Assembly: GCA_012719175.1 (NCBI GenBank)
Contig: JAAYAX010000014.1
Span: 1 to 64,000, forward strand
Reading direction: 5' to 3'
DNA from: Methanomassiliicoccus sp.
GTDB lineage: Archaea; Thermoplasmatota; Thermoplasmata; Methanomassiliicoccales; Methanomassiliicoccaceae
Length of the DNA stretch: 64,000 bases
Shown: piece after piece, positions 1 through 8,117 of the stretch
Numbering within the stretch: the stretch's first letter is position 1
Layout: each line of letters opens with the position of its first letter
Position numbers and translations under genes: made by a program
The notes under the pieces: model-generated
Seen by the model: the letters and a program-made list of their open reading frames with translations, nothing else
Database searches by the model: none
What the model was told of the DNA's origin: nothing

Positions 1-557
1 TGATATCCAATGTATTCGAATTTGTCAATCGATTCGGGATAGGGAGCGTCCCCATAGTATATCTGTAAACCAAGTTTATTTATCGCCACCAATTTTCCGG
101 TTTTATCAGCGATAAATGCCGCAGCTGGTAAAATCTCTAATATAGATTCAAAAAAATCGAGAATTGTCTGATCGTCAGTATAATCAAAATCGCTAATAGA
201 GCTTGGTTTACTAGATATTTTTTCCATATATATAATTACTCCATTAAATCCACTGTCCGCAGGCATATATGGTTTGAATACAATTTTATGAGGTTCGATA
301 TCCTTATCGGTCTTATAAAATATTATTTTTTCAACAATATTTTTTGAATTCATTGCAGATGATATGGACGCCTCAATCTCGTCAGAATACTCTTTTGGAA
401 GTCCAAGCTCAGCGATGTGACTATCAATTGCCTCAGAGACATCTATGTTGAGGAGATTTGATGCTGCAGAGTTCATGTAACAACAGTTACCTCTTTTATC
501 GATACAAAATACGCCCTGAGGGCTGTTATTCAGAACATAGTCGAATAAAGTATCCAT
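1..557 (-). CDS. PAS-domain sensor protein, partial (runs off the window)
   Basis: An open frame reads leftwards from an ATG at 557-555 to the window edge without a stop (at least 185 residues). It begins MDTLFDYVLNNSPQGVFCID, a typical start of a PAS domain. A second PAS-like start follows near residue 139 (ILDFFESILEILPAAAFIAD, followed by KTGKLVAIN). PAS domains bind ligands or cofactors and normally feed an output such as a histidine kinase; the output domain, if present, lies outside the window. GAGGATGTGA just upstream of the ATG could serve as the ribosome binding site. The gene is AT-rich like the rest of the left end. Family assignment is from the motif pattern only; kinase or regulator cannot be told apart. 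Confidence 0.7.
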   Translation of the reverse strand, partial: MDTLFDYVLNNSPQGVFCIDKRGNCCYMNSAASNLLNIDVSEAIDSHIAELGLPKEYSDEIEASISSAMNSKNIVEKIIFYKTDKDIEPHKIVFKPYMPADSGFNGVIIYMEKISSKPSSISDFDYTDDQTILDFFESILEILPAAAFIADKTGKLVAINKLGLQIYYGDAPYPESIDKFEYIGY

Positions 558-1507
558 TCACATCCTCGTCCCTTGAGCACCAATAATCATGTATCATCAT
601 GATTATAAGTTTTTCGCATTTCGTTAGCTTATTGTATACAATAAGGCATTCAATAGATATAAAATTAATAATTCAAACACTAACCCAGAAATTATCTTTC
701 AAGAAGGTCTTCATTTTACAAAGCACCCTAGTCAGGAGATAAGCATCAATTTAATGCACATATCAAATGTCTCACCGCTCAAGTTGTGTTGTGGATATCT
801 GGATGTAAAGCTGATTGAAAACTTCCAACTTTCAGTAATGTATTATTATCAATATAACTATGATAATGAATTAGTATGAATTCACCTATTGCCAGTTAAG
901 AAAACTGGAGAAAGGTTGGTTGCCACAGAAACAGTAGTACATGGGGGCGCATCCAAGTTGCGTAGGAGCCTTCCTTTGACAACTACCGCGCTCGAGAGCT
1001 TGGCGGTCAATATTGACCACTTTACAGATGTCCCCTTTAACGATCTCGGATTATTGCTAGTATCTTTATTGAATAGGTTGATTCGTTCGCATAAAGGCAT
1101 TATTAAAGGGAGAATCGGAAGAGCAGGTTACAAGGGGTAAACACCCACATCTCATTCTTCACCCACACAGAATCTCGGCCTTAGATTCTATAAAACTGAG
1201 GTCGTGCAGACCAGACCTACTCGAATGGTTATAGATCATGTTCTGTATTATTAGATGTTCTAAAGGTAACTATCAGTGAAAAGATGGACAACTGCGATAG
1301 AGCTGTTATTCCTGCTCATCCTGGCCACGCTCCTAAAGCGAGACCTCCATCGCAGCCTCTGATGCAATAGGTCACCCTGGTCGAAAAAGAAACACGAATG
1401 AAATTAACGTCGATGACTACTTGGAAAAAAACTTGATGAATATTTATCGTCAGCGTGAAAAATGTTTACATACGTAATTTCATATAGGTTAAAATCGATG
1501 CATTATC
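558..1507. other. AT-rich intergenic region, no convincing gene
   Basis: Short open frames exist on both strands over 882-1140, but they overlap antisense to each other, have no good ribosome binding site and match no family I recognise. The stretch sits between the PAS gene and the ribbon-helix-helix gene and has the low GC of the surrounding debris-rich region. Confidence 0.5.
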
Positions 1508-1735
1508 ATGAGAGAAGACGAATCAGATGACACGTCAATAACGGTCTCATATAGGGTAGCAAAAGGTGTCATAGAACAGATGGATGAATATATTAAGAAA
1601 AAAAAATTGTTTCGTAACAGATCGGAATTTAGTTCTATGGCTGTCCGTTACTTTTTAGATCATCTGCATGAAAATGAAGAAAAACGAGTCTACAGTCAAA
1701 GGATTGATGTTCAACGTTTGCTCGAACAACAATAA
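1508..1735 (+). CDS. Ribbon-helix-helix (CopG/Arc-type) DNA-binding protein
   Basis: A 75-residue protein with the ribbon-helix-helix pattern: a beta-strand near residues 10-16 (SITVSYRVA), then helix 1 (KGVIEQMDEYIKKKK) and helix 2 starting at RNRSEFSSMAVRYFLDHL, the usual SxxEFxxxAxRxFL signature. Such proteins dimerise and bind operators, often as antitoxins or small repressors. No toxin gene follows; the next 100 bases are non-coding and then transposase debris begins. The very AT-rich, lysine-rich composition fits the accessory left end. The DNA target is unknown. Confidence 0.72.
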   Translation: MREDESDDTSITVSYRVAKGVIEQMDEYIKKKKLFRNRSEFSSMAVRYFLDHLHENEEKRVYSQRIDVQRLLEQQ

Positions 1736-1841
1736 ATTTTCATATACTGGCAAAAGGACGAAGATAGTTAATTGGATGTCTTGGTCGGTAGATGTTAGCA
1801 AACAAGCTGGGACATAACTTCAGTTTGTAACGAGCGGGGGA

Positions 1842-2650
1842 ATGCCCCACATTCTATTCATATGTGAGCAGCAAGAATTTCAGAAGTTCAACGAGAAGGC
1901 TTTGTACCGAGCGGTGGAGATACTTGGACGAAAACGTGAACGCATCGCCCAGGAGCTTCTGGACCGCTACCTAAAAAAGTCACTATACGTTCTATATATG
2001 GACATAATTAAGAACCGAATATAAATCAAATATTCGCCGCAATACGCCACTGATTAGGTACGACAACCCTCTGGACGATAGTTCGAATGATAAGCACGTG
2101 TCCATAAAGGGATATAGCTGGTAACCTCCAAGGAATTTACTAATGGCGATGATCATCGGACCAAGGAAGGTGAACGGCTAGGTACACATCCACCACATGG
2201 GCGACCAGGTCGGGAGCGTTCTAATCGAATCTTCTTTGGTCGCGTTCTATTGGGGGGGGCTTACTATAAGCGTATTAGAAAAAAAGTCTTCGACTATAGT
2301 GACCATAAGGCGATGAAGTAAATCAACCTGGCTGAGAATAAGGTGTTTGAGACCTTAGTCGCCATCGTCTAGGAACTGATTTATTGAGGAGGGAGGGATC
2401 TACATTATTAAACGTACTTTTCTTACATGGACATGTCGCATGATTATCAAACGTATCTTGTGGCATGAACGAACGAGAAATGCTCCACCTCCTGTCCAAC
2501 GATGTCGTTGATGGCCGTGAAGGCTGCTTCTACTTGACCTCGTTCGGGCATTTATCCACAACCGAAGCTCCTAGACCCTACAGAAGCAAGAACGCAGTCG
2601 AAAAGCTCTTTCATTCATCGAAGTGGGAGATCGGAGTAAGACATCTCTGA
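1842..2650 (+). pseudogene. Probable remnants of an IS4/IS1634-type transposase
   Basis: Two short frames look like separated pieces of one transposase. The first (1842-2024, 60 aa) has a KALYRAVEILGRKRERIAQE segment, like the helical region that precedes the catalytic core in IS1634-type enzymes. The second (2465-2650, 61 aa) has GREGCFYLTSF, then YRSKNAVEKLFHSSKWEI, resembling the conserved Y-x-x-x-x-x-VEK-x-F-x-x-LK region around the catalytic glutamate. The 440 bases between them have stops in all frames. This is motif resemblance only, and the two pieces could be unrelated. If correct, the element is dead. Confidence 0.38.
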
Positions 2651-2779
2651 GCATGGTCCGATGGCACCATATGCGGCATATTACTCATGGGATTTACCCC
2701 CCAGATGTCAATCTCCTTGACATGTTTCTTCGAATCTCTAATCGAGACTGTGTCAAAGTTGTTCATCACTAATTAGTTA

Positions 2780-2830
2780 GAAAATGACAATGACGGGGGT
2801 TCTGACAGTAGGCGGTCGAAAATGACAGTG
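2780..2830. repeat. Direct repeat GAAAATGACARTG (two copies), possible IS end
   Basis: GAAAATGACAATG at 2780-2792 and GAAAATGACAGTG at 2818-2830 are direct repeats 38 bases apart, with a further TGACAGTA between them. Multiple short TGACA-type repeats are typical of the ends of IS21-family elements, where the transposase binds. No IS21 istA/istB gene is visible, so this would be an orphan end; the family link is inference. Confidence 0.4.
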
Positions 2831-2878
2831 CCACTCGAACCTGAGCGCGCTCAATAAAGCGTTTTTACTTGAGTATAT

Positions 2879-2902
2879 GGCGGAAACGTGACCGTTTCCG
2901 CC
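2879..2902. other. Perfect 10-bp hairpin with TGAC tetraloop
   Basis: GGCGGAAACG (2879-2888), loop TGAC, CGTTTCCGCC (2893-2902) forms a perfect, GC-rich stem in otherwise AT-rich DNA. It lies about 160 bases beyond the end of the trimethylamine operon and 50 bases from the TGACA repeats. It could be part of a terminator, an IS end or a small RNA. No adjacent T-tract is present on either side. Confidence 0.6.
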
Positions 2903-2993
2903 TCTGGCAAAAAGCTCTAGAAATTTCCAGAGGTTCGATATGATGTCAAATCTTAAAATACGATGAGAATATGAGAACTGATGTCGAAGTTAG

Positions 2994-3008
2994 AAAAAAA
3001 GAAAAAAA
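2994..3008 (-). terminator. Oligo-T terminator of the mtt operon
   Basis: On the minus strand this reads T7-C-T7, 55 bases past the stop of the permease gene. Archaeal transcription typically ends at such T-runs without needing a hairpin. It is the first strong T-tract after the operon. Confidence 0.55.
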
Positions 3009-3062
3009 TTATGGCGTTTTTGAAAGACCACCCTCTTTATTATTGATCGAAAATGATCAGAC

Positions 3063-4535
3063 CTACCCGACCTCTGGTACAGCCTCCACATTTTTATCTG
3101 GTTCCTCATAACCTTTTTGGGAGTAGAACCATATGGGTATATACAGCAGAAGGACCACAGCTCCAACGATCACTGGCTGGAGACCTGCCTCATATATTTG
3201 TAGGTAGATTAAACCAGCCAGGATTATCGGAATGTTAAACAATCCGACCAGAATCGCAACAAAGGTCCAGCTCTTGGGCGCCTTGTATGGTCTTGGTAGC
3301 TTCTTTAACTCGGGATCTCTTCTTGCCTTCACAAAGGCGAACAAGGAGATGCCATTGACCAATATGTAACCAAAGCTAGCTGCGGCGATGATGGCAACGG
3401 GAGTCCTCAGTGTGATTAAGAGGATGTTGAAGATCGCTATGAATATCATAGCCCTAACAGGGATGCCATATGAATTCACCTTGGCAAATATCTTTGGTAG
3501 GTTCCCGACTTCTGCCATCTGTTGCATCGCAATACCGGAACCCAGTATTGCTGTTTGGGTCATTAGAATAATAGCTGCTATCAAGACCAATAGAACAAAT
3601 GGCGCTATCGCACTACCAAAAGCAATCGTAGCCATTCCGATCAGTGGGGAAACAGGCTCAGCGAGAATGCCATCAATCCCTAGAGTGGCTGTTGCTGATG
3701 CTTGAATCCAAACGAATGTCACCATAATTATGGAAACACATACCAGCAAAGCTTTGGGGAGGTCTTTTCTAGGATTTTTATATCGAGGCCCGTAGATTGC
3801 AACTGCCTCGCTTCCACCGGTGCTCCAAAGCGCAATCGCGAATAATCCAGCAAGTATCAGGATGTGTTCCATATCCCACGCCCATGTCGTTGGTAGAATC
3901 GCATCAGTAACATTGCTGAGATCAAAGACACTAGTGCCTATAGGAGCTAATGAGATAGTCATCACAGGTATGATGGCCACAATTGCTAGAACAAGCCCAA
4001 GCTTGGCTCCATTTGCTAGGCCTTTTAAGTTCACAATTATTAGGCTGCTAAAGATAACAGCTCCAAGTATGAGGGAAAGGACAACAACATCAATATCAGC
4101 AAAAGCTGGTACAACACCCTTGATGTACCATGCAGCTGTGATCGTCATCACTGCTAGAACGGGGTTCCAAGCAAACCAATAACTCCAGGAGCTAAAACCG
4201 CCTATAAATTTACTCAAGGTATACTTTTTTTTACCATTGCCCTCCTTCTTAGAAAGAACTGCCTGAGCAAATCCCGGTAAACCTGAGGCCCTGGGAAAAG
4301 TTGTAGCAAGTTCCGCATAAGCAATATTTTGCAATATCGTTTGCATCACAGACAGGGCCCACAGAATTACAGCTGCACCCCATAAGTAGCTTACAGTATA
4401 CCCAATCGAAGGCAATATCAGGACTGGAGCACCCATGGCTATGGCCACACCTTGCTTCCAGTTGAGATTTCTCTCGAATGGGCTATCGTCAACAGCGTCT
4501 ACTACTTCGGTCATCGTTTTCACGTCCGTTGTCAC
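3063..4535 (-). CDS. APC-family permease, likely methylamine uptake
   Basis: A 490-residue integral membrane protein of the amino acid/polyamine/organocation superfamily with about 12 predicted membrane segments. The N-terminal region (LNWKQGVAIAMGAPVLILPS) occupies the place of the glycine-rich substrate motif of helix 1, and PRYKNPRKDLPKAL lies in the usual loop between helices. It is the last gene of the mttB-mttC-permease operon, 77 bases after mttC, which suggests it imports trimethylamine or related methylamines; APC sequence alone does not fix the substrate. The frame ends in TAG, but a TGA follows after just one more codon, so amber decoding would add only pyrrolysine and valine. It is distinct from the APC protein at 12713-13963. 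Confidence 0.8.
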   Translation of the reverse strand: MTTDVKTMTEVVDAVDDSPFERNLNWKQGVAIAMGAPVLILPSIGYTVSYLWGAAVILWALSVMQTILQNIAYAELATTFPRASGLPGFAQAVLSKKEGNGKKKYTLSKFIGGFSSWSYWFAWNPVLAVMTITAAWYIKGVVPAFADIDVVVLSLILGAVIFSSLIIVNLKGLANGAKLGLVLAIVAIIPVMTISLAPIGTSVFDLSNVTDAILPTTWAWDMEHILILAGLFAIALWSTGGSEAVAIYGPRYKNPRKDLPKALLVCVSIIMVTFVWIQASATATLGIDGILAEPVSPLIGMATIAFGSAIAPFVLLVLIAAIILMTQTAILGSGIAMQQMAEVGNLPKIFAKVNSYGIPVRAMIFIAIFNILLITLRTPVAIIAAASFGYILVNGISLFAFVKARRDPELKKLPRPYKAPKSWTFVAILVGLFNIPIILAGLIYLQIYEAGLQPVIVGAVVLLLYIPIWFYSQKGYEEPDKNVEAVPEVG

Positions 4536-4612
4536 ACATTGGAAAAAATTTTATGGTGCCCATTCCGATCTTGGACCAGACATAGGCACCGAGAAAAAAT
4601 TCAGGTATCGCC

Positions 4613-5278
4613 TTACTTAGCAATCTTCAGTCGAGATACCGCATCCGACGAGCTCTCGCCGTAGAGATCTGCTCCAATTTTTGTTGCCCATTCTTGTGTG
4701 ACTGGAGCCCCTCCTACGATAGTCTTGACCTTGCCTTTCAACCCTTCTTCCTTGAGAAGTTCCTCAATGCGCATCTGGTTGACCATAGTGCTAGTCATCA
4801 GAGCAGACGATCCAACGAACTTAGCATCATATTTCTTTGCGGCACTTATGAACTCCGGGCAAGGAATGTCTCTACCTAGGTTGTGGACATCGAAACCGGC
4901 AATTTTCAGCATGATTGCTACAATATCCTTACCGATGCTGTGGATATCACCTTCAATAGTGGCGATAACAATAGTTCCTAGTCCATTGCCCTCAGCCTTC
5001 CCTAACTTTTCCATCTCTGGGGTTAGAATATCTATTCCGGCAGTCATGGCTTCAGCTGCGGCCATTACATGAGGTAGGAACAACTGCTTAGCTTCGTATT
5101 TAGTACCTATTTCATTCATTCCCGCTGTGTAACCCTTTTGGATCACTTCAACGGGAGAAATGCCAGCCTTTATCGCTTCTTGGGCTACTTCAATAGCCTG
5201 GTCCTGATCGAAGGACAATACGGAAGACTTAGCCCTTGCTATGATATTATCTTTAGAATCCATTTCATTCACCTTCAT
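4613..5278 (-). CDS. mttC: Trimethylamine corrinoid protein MttC
   Basis: A 221-residue cobalamin-binding protein that accepts the methyl group from MttB and presents it to a methylcobamide:CoM methyltransferase (MtbA type, not in this window). The N-terminal helical cap domain (about residues 10-95) is followed by a Rossmann-like B12 domain with the base-off signature D111-I-H113-S-I-G116, in which the histidine is the lower cobalt ligand, then [11 protein letters not shown] and GGAPV that cradle the corrinoid tail. The start ATG overlaps the mttB stop (ATGA), so the two are translationally coupled. Assignment as MttC rather than MtmC or MtbC rests on the fused order with mttB. The stop is TAA. 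An internal Met6 is an alternative start. Confidence 0.9.
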   Translation of the reverse strand: MKVNEMDSKDNIIARAKSSVLSFDQDQAIEVAQEAIKAGISPVEVIQKGYTAGMNEIGTKYEAKQLFLPHVMAAAEAMTAGIDILTPEMEKLGKAEGNGLGTIVIATIEGDIHSIGKDIVAIMLKIAGFDVHNLGRDIPCPEFISAAKKYDAKFVGSSALMTSTMVNQMRIEELLKEEGLKGKVKTIVGGAPVTQEWATKIGADLYGESSSDAVSRLKIAK

Positions 5279-6765
5279 CGCTGTCCCTTGAACTCCTTGT
5301 CTGCTCTCGCAAGGACTTCCTTCATATCCTTTAGGAGGTCAGAATCAATCGGTGTGGGCTTGTAATTCTTCATTACATCAACAACAACCTCATGAGCAAC
5401 TGTCGCTAGGTCCCTCGAGCCATCACGAGCCCAATCACCGTACATGAGTCTGTTGAAAAGCTCGGGCTGAGAAGGATACTCGATGTTGTTCATTGTGGTC
5501 TTGTGGCTAAGGAAATTATTGGCAACACCAACCTTCTGGATTGCTGCGACACCAAGGGTCTCATCATTCACATCGATACCTCTTGTGACCTTTTTGGTCA
5601 TTCTTATGATATCGTTGTCAATCACCAATTGTTCCATTGAAAATGTCATGCCAAGCTCGAGAACCCCAGCCCCATAGATCATGCTCGCGCCTGCCATCGA
5701 AGGCAACAGAGCGGTGAGCGTCTTTTCGTGACCTGCTTGGGAATCTGGGATTTTCGCGTCAGACTATATGCCGGCTACGAAGGTGGGCAGACCGTAGAAC
5801 TGACCCAACTTTGCTACAGCACTGCTGATCATCCCCAATTCGGGGGAGCCAACAGGGGCGGTCCCATTCTTGACATCCATGGTAGTCGTAGAACTTCCAT
5901 ACCATACTGGTGCACCAGGATATGCGAGTTGGATAAGGGTTATCCCAGCAAGAACCTCAGCATTGTGGGTTAGAATTGTTCCAGCCAAGAAAATCGGCGC
6001 AGAACCTCCTGACATAGCCATGCTGATCACACAAGCAGGTATGCCATATTCCGCAGCACGTAGGAAAGTCTCACATCCATTGTCTCCAAGCTCTAGAGGG
6101 CTTGTAGGGCAAGCAAGGATCGAGAAAAGCGGCTTCCTCCTAGCGGCTTCTTCATCTCCACCATAATATGCCTTTGCTAGCTCGAAATAATAATGCACAT
6201 CAGTGCCGACAGGATCGATGTGATGGAAGTGCTTTGATGAGTTTGCCAAAGCAGTATACATCTCGTGAACATCTTCCTTACCAACGCCAGCCCAGTCCCT
6301 CGCGGATACGGCCAAGGAATATGTATCGACCTGGTCTGCCCAGTCCACTATCTTAGCAGTATTTGCCAAGTCCTGATCTGTGGAGTCCACGGTTTCATAT
6401 GCGCCTCTTCCTTTGTAATTGCACATCTTAATACCAGTTCCAAAGCAGGTATAGTGCACCTTACCATGGCTCTCCTGAACTACGTTGTTCTTCTTCTCTC
6501 GACCATAGCATGTGAACCTGGATGGTGCCGTTTGTAGTGCCTTTCTGATGACATAATCAGGTATTTTCACCATCTGGGTCTTTTCATCGACATCGCAACC
6601 ACCTTCTCTGAAGATTTGTCTAGCCCTAGCATGAGTAACCTTGATGCCAGGGTTCTGTAAAACCTCCTTGGTTGCATAGTCGAGCATTCGGATGTCCTCT
6701 GGCGAAAAAATGCCCAGAGAGACACCCTCTAACACACCTCTTCCGGGGTAGTAGTGCTCTGACAT
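5275..6765 (-). CDS. mttB: Trimethylamine methyltransferase MttB with in-frame pyrrolysine codon
   Basis: The frame starts at 6765, meets TAG at 5766-5764 (codon 334) and continues in the same frame to TGA at 5277-5275. Read through, it gives 496 residues, matching the known family length of about 495 with Pyl at 334. The enzyme demethylates trimethylamine and transfers the methyl group to the corrinoid of MttC; pyrrolysine forms an adduct with the amine substrate. The region before the amber ([10 protein letters not shown]) and after it ([15 protein letters not shown]) is continuous with the family fold, so this is not a broken gene. A GAGGAAT ribosome binding site precedes the ATG. It heads the operon, divergent from the tRNA-Pyl and pyl genes. 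Automated annotation would split it into two proteins. Confidence 0.95.
5764..5766 (-). other. Amber codon decoded as pyrrolysine (MttB residue 334)
   Basis: The plus-strand bases CTA read TAG on the coding strand. The reading frame stays open for 20 codons before the next candidate start (a TTG at 5706) and 162 codons to the TGA, and the position equals the conserved Pyl site of trimethylamine methyltransferases. The divergent pyl operon supplies the decoding machinery. Confidence 0.95.
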
Positions 6766-7176
6766 ACTTGATTCCTCAGATTACGTAATGATTTAATTTG
6801 TATTTATTAGTAATGTTTTGCAATCATATGTATACAAAATATTCAAGAAAAGACAAAGCGATCTTAGACTTATACTACATTGAGCATAAGTGTCAAACAC
6901 ATATCATCTAAGTGTACTAAGTATCAAACAAAATAGGCCATTATTTATTATTCTATGATGCTGATTAAAAAAAATTATCACCATTAAACATCAATAAATG
7001 ATCATCGAAAGTATCTAATGATCAAATCATGAGATAATAAATGGGCTTGTAATATGAAAATTATGAAAACAATAAAGATACAAACGATAAATAATTGAAT
7101 ACAATCGTAATAATATGAAAACAAAAACAAAAAGAATAAATGCTCGATTAGGATTATGTGTTTCTAAGTTGAGGAT
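6766..7176. promoter_or_regulatory. Divergent control region between mttB and tRNA-Pyl/pylS
   Basis: About 410 bases of very AT-rich DNA separate the methyltransferase operon (leftward) from tRNA-Pyl and pylS (rightward). On the minus strand, TTGTATACATAT (about 6826-6837) and AGTATAAGT (about 6872-6880) are TATA-like and would give leaders of roughly 35-90 bases for mttB. Upstream of the tRNA the strand is A-rich with several TATA-like words, but none can be singled out. No long inverted repeat is apparent. The arrangement would allow joint control of enzyme and Pyl machinery. Confidence 0.5.
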
Positions 7177-7248
7177 GGAGTGTTGGTCCGGCGACCACCA
7201 GGCCTCTACAGCCAAGGCAGCCGGGTTCAACTCCCGGGCACTTCGCCA
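7177..7248 (+). tRNA. pylT: tRNA-Pyl (anticodon CUA), CCA encoded
   Basis: The sequence folds as a tRNA with anticodon CTA at 7206-7208, which reads UAG. Acceptor stem: 7177-7183 with 7238-7244 (7 bp, including two G-U pairs), discriminator G7245, then CCA at 7246-7248. The D stem TGGT/ACCA starts directly at 7184, with no linker base after the acceptor stem. The anticodon stem is split: GGC/GCC next to the loop, an A opposite AA internal loop, then CC/GG. The variable loop is 3 bases (CAG) and the T arm is CCGGG-TTCAACT-CCCGG. The missing linker, broken anticodon stem and tiny variable loop are hallmarks of Methanomassiliicoccales tRNA-Pyl, which is recognised by PylSc-only synthetases. pylS starts 28 bases after the CCA end. 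Confidence 0.93.
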
Positions 7249-7276
7249 CTTCAAGTGTTCCAAAGCAGGGATATGA

Positions 7277-8101
7277 ATGAGTACTGATCTCACAACTTCG
7301 CAGAATCAACGGATTCGTGAACTAGGTGGTACAATTGACAAAACCATTATTTTTTCAACCATTGATGATAGAGACTTATACTTTCAGGAGCAAGTGAAAT
7401 CACTTCAGAGTAGAAACCGACAAAGAATCTTAGAGACTATGGATGGATCTCAAAGGAACTCTCTCGCCTCTCTCGAATCAGATTTATCCAATGTGTTAAT
7501 CACCAGGGGTTTTACCGAAGTGAAGACTCCCATGATCATCTCTGCATCTAGCTTGACCAAGATGGGCATCGCGGATGGTCACCCTTTATTAAACCAGGTA
7601 TTTTGGGTAACGCCAAAGAAATGCATGAGACCAATGCTAGCGCCTAATCTCTACTACATCATGCGACATCTTAGTCGCACTGTCTGTACTGTCAAGCTCT
7701 TCGAGATAGGGCCATGTTTCAGGAAGGAATCCAAGGGTTCCAACCACCTGGAAGAATTCACTATGCTGAACCTAGTTGAGCTCGCCCCGGAGCGCGAGGC
7801 AATGGAGGCATTAAGAGACGACGCCCAGACGGTTATGGACGTTGCTGGTTTGCAGTATAAGCTGGTTGTGGAGGAATCCGAGGTATATGGACGAACACTC
7901 GATGTGGAAGTAGACGGGGTGGAAGTGGCATCTGGAGCGATCGGCCCCTTACCGATGGATGAGGCGCATGGTATCGATGAACCGTGGGCCGGGATTGGTT
8001 TTGGTCTGGAACGCATCCTCATGCTCATGAAAAATCAGAGCAACATCAAGTCAGTTGCTCGTAGCCTGATATATTTGAACGGGGCACGGATCGATATATA
8101 G
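7277..8101 (+). CDS. pylS: Pyrrolysyl-tRNA synthetase, catalytic domain only
   Basis: A 274-residue class II synthetase that charges tRNA-Pyl with pyrrolysine. Only the catalytic domain is present: the N-terminal tRNA-binding domain of Methanosarcina PylS is absent and no separate pylSn gene is visible here. Class II motif 2 is FEIGPCFRKES followed by NHLEEFTMLN; motif 3 is AGIGFGLERILMLM; substrate-pocket residues lie in the segment LAPNLYYIMRHLSR. This short form is normal for Methanomassiliicoccales. It lies between tRNA-Pyl and pylB. The gene ends in TAG, itself a Pyl codon; the next in-frame stop is a TGA 26 codons later, inside pylB. The pylB ribosome binding site GGTGGAGG begins on the G of that amber. 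Confidence 0.95.
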   Translation: MSTDLTTSQNQRIRELGGTIDKTIIFSTIDDRDLYFQEQVKSLQSRNRQRILETMDGSQRNSLASLESDLSNVLITRGFTEVKTPMIISASSLTKMGIADGHPLLNQVFWVTPKKCMRPMLAPNLYYIMRHLSRTVCTVKLFEIGPCFRKESKGSNHLEEFTMLNLVELAPEREAMEALRDDAQTVMDVAGLQYKLVVEESEVYGRTLDVEVDGVEVASGAIGPLPMDEAHGIDEPWAGIGFGLERILMLMKNQSNIKSVARSLIYLNGARIDI

Positions 8102-8117
8102 GTGGAGGTTATAGATC

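Noticed and set aside
882-1140. Opposed open frames on both strands (72 and 83 codons)
   Set aside because: They overlap antisense, have no ribosome binding site or recognisable domain, and lie in debris-rich DNA; not counted as genes.
7027-7293. 88-codon minus-strand frame across the tRNA-Pyl gene
   Set aside because: It runs through tRNA-Pyl and the pylS start, and its composition follows the AT-rich region; antisense noise.
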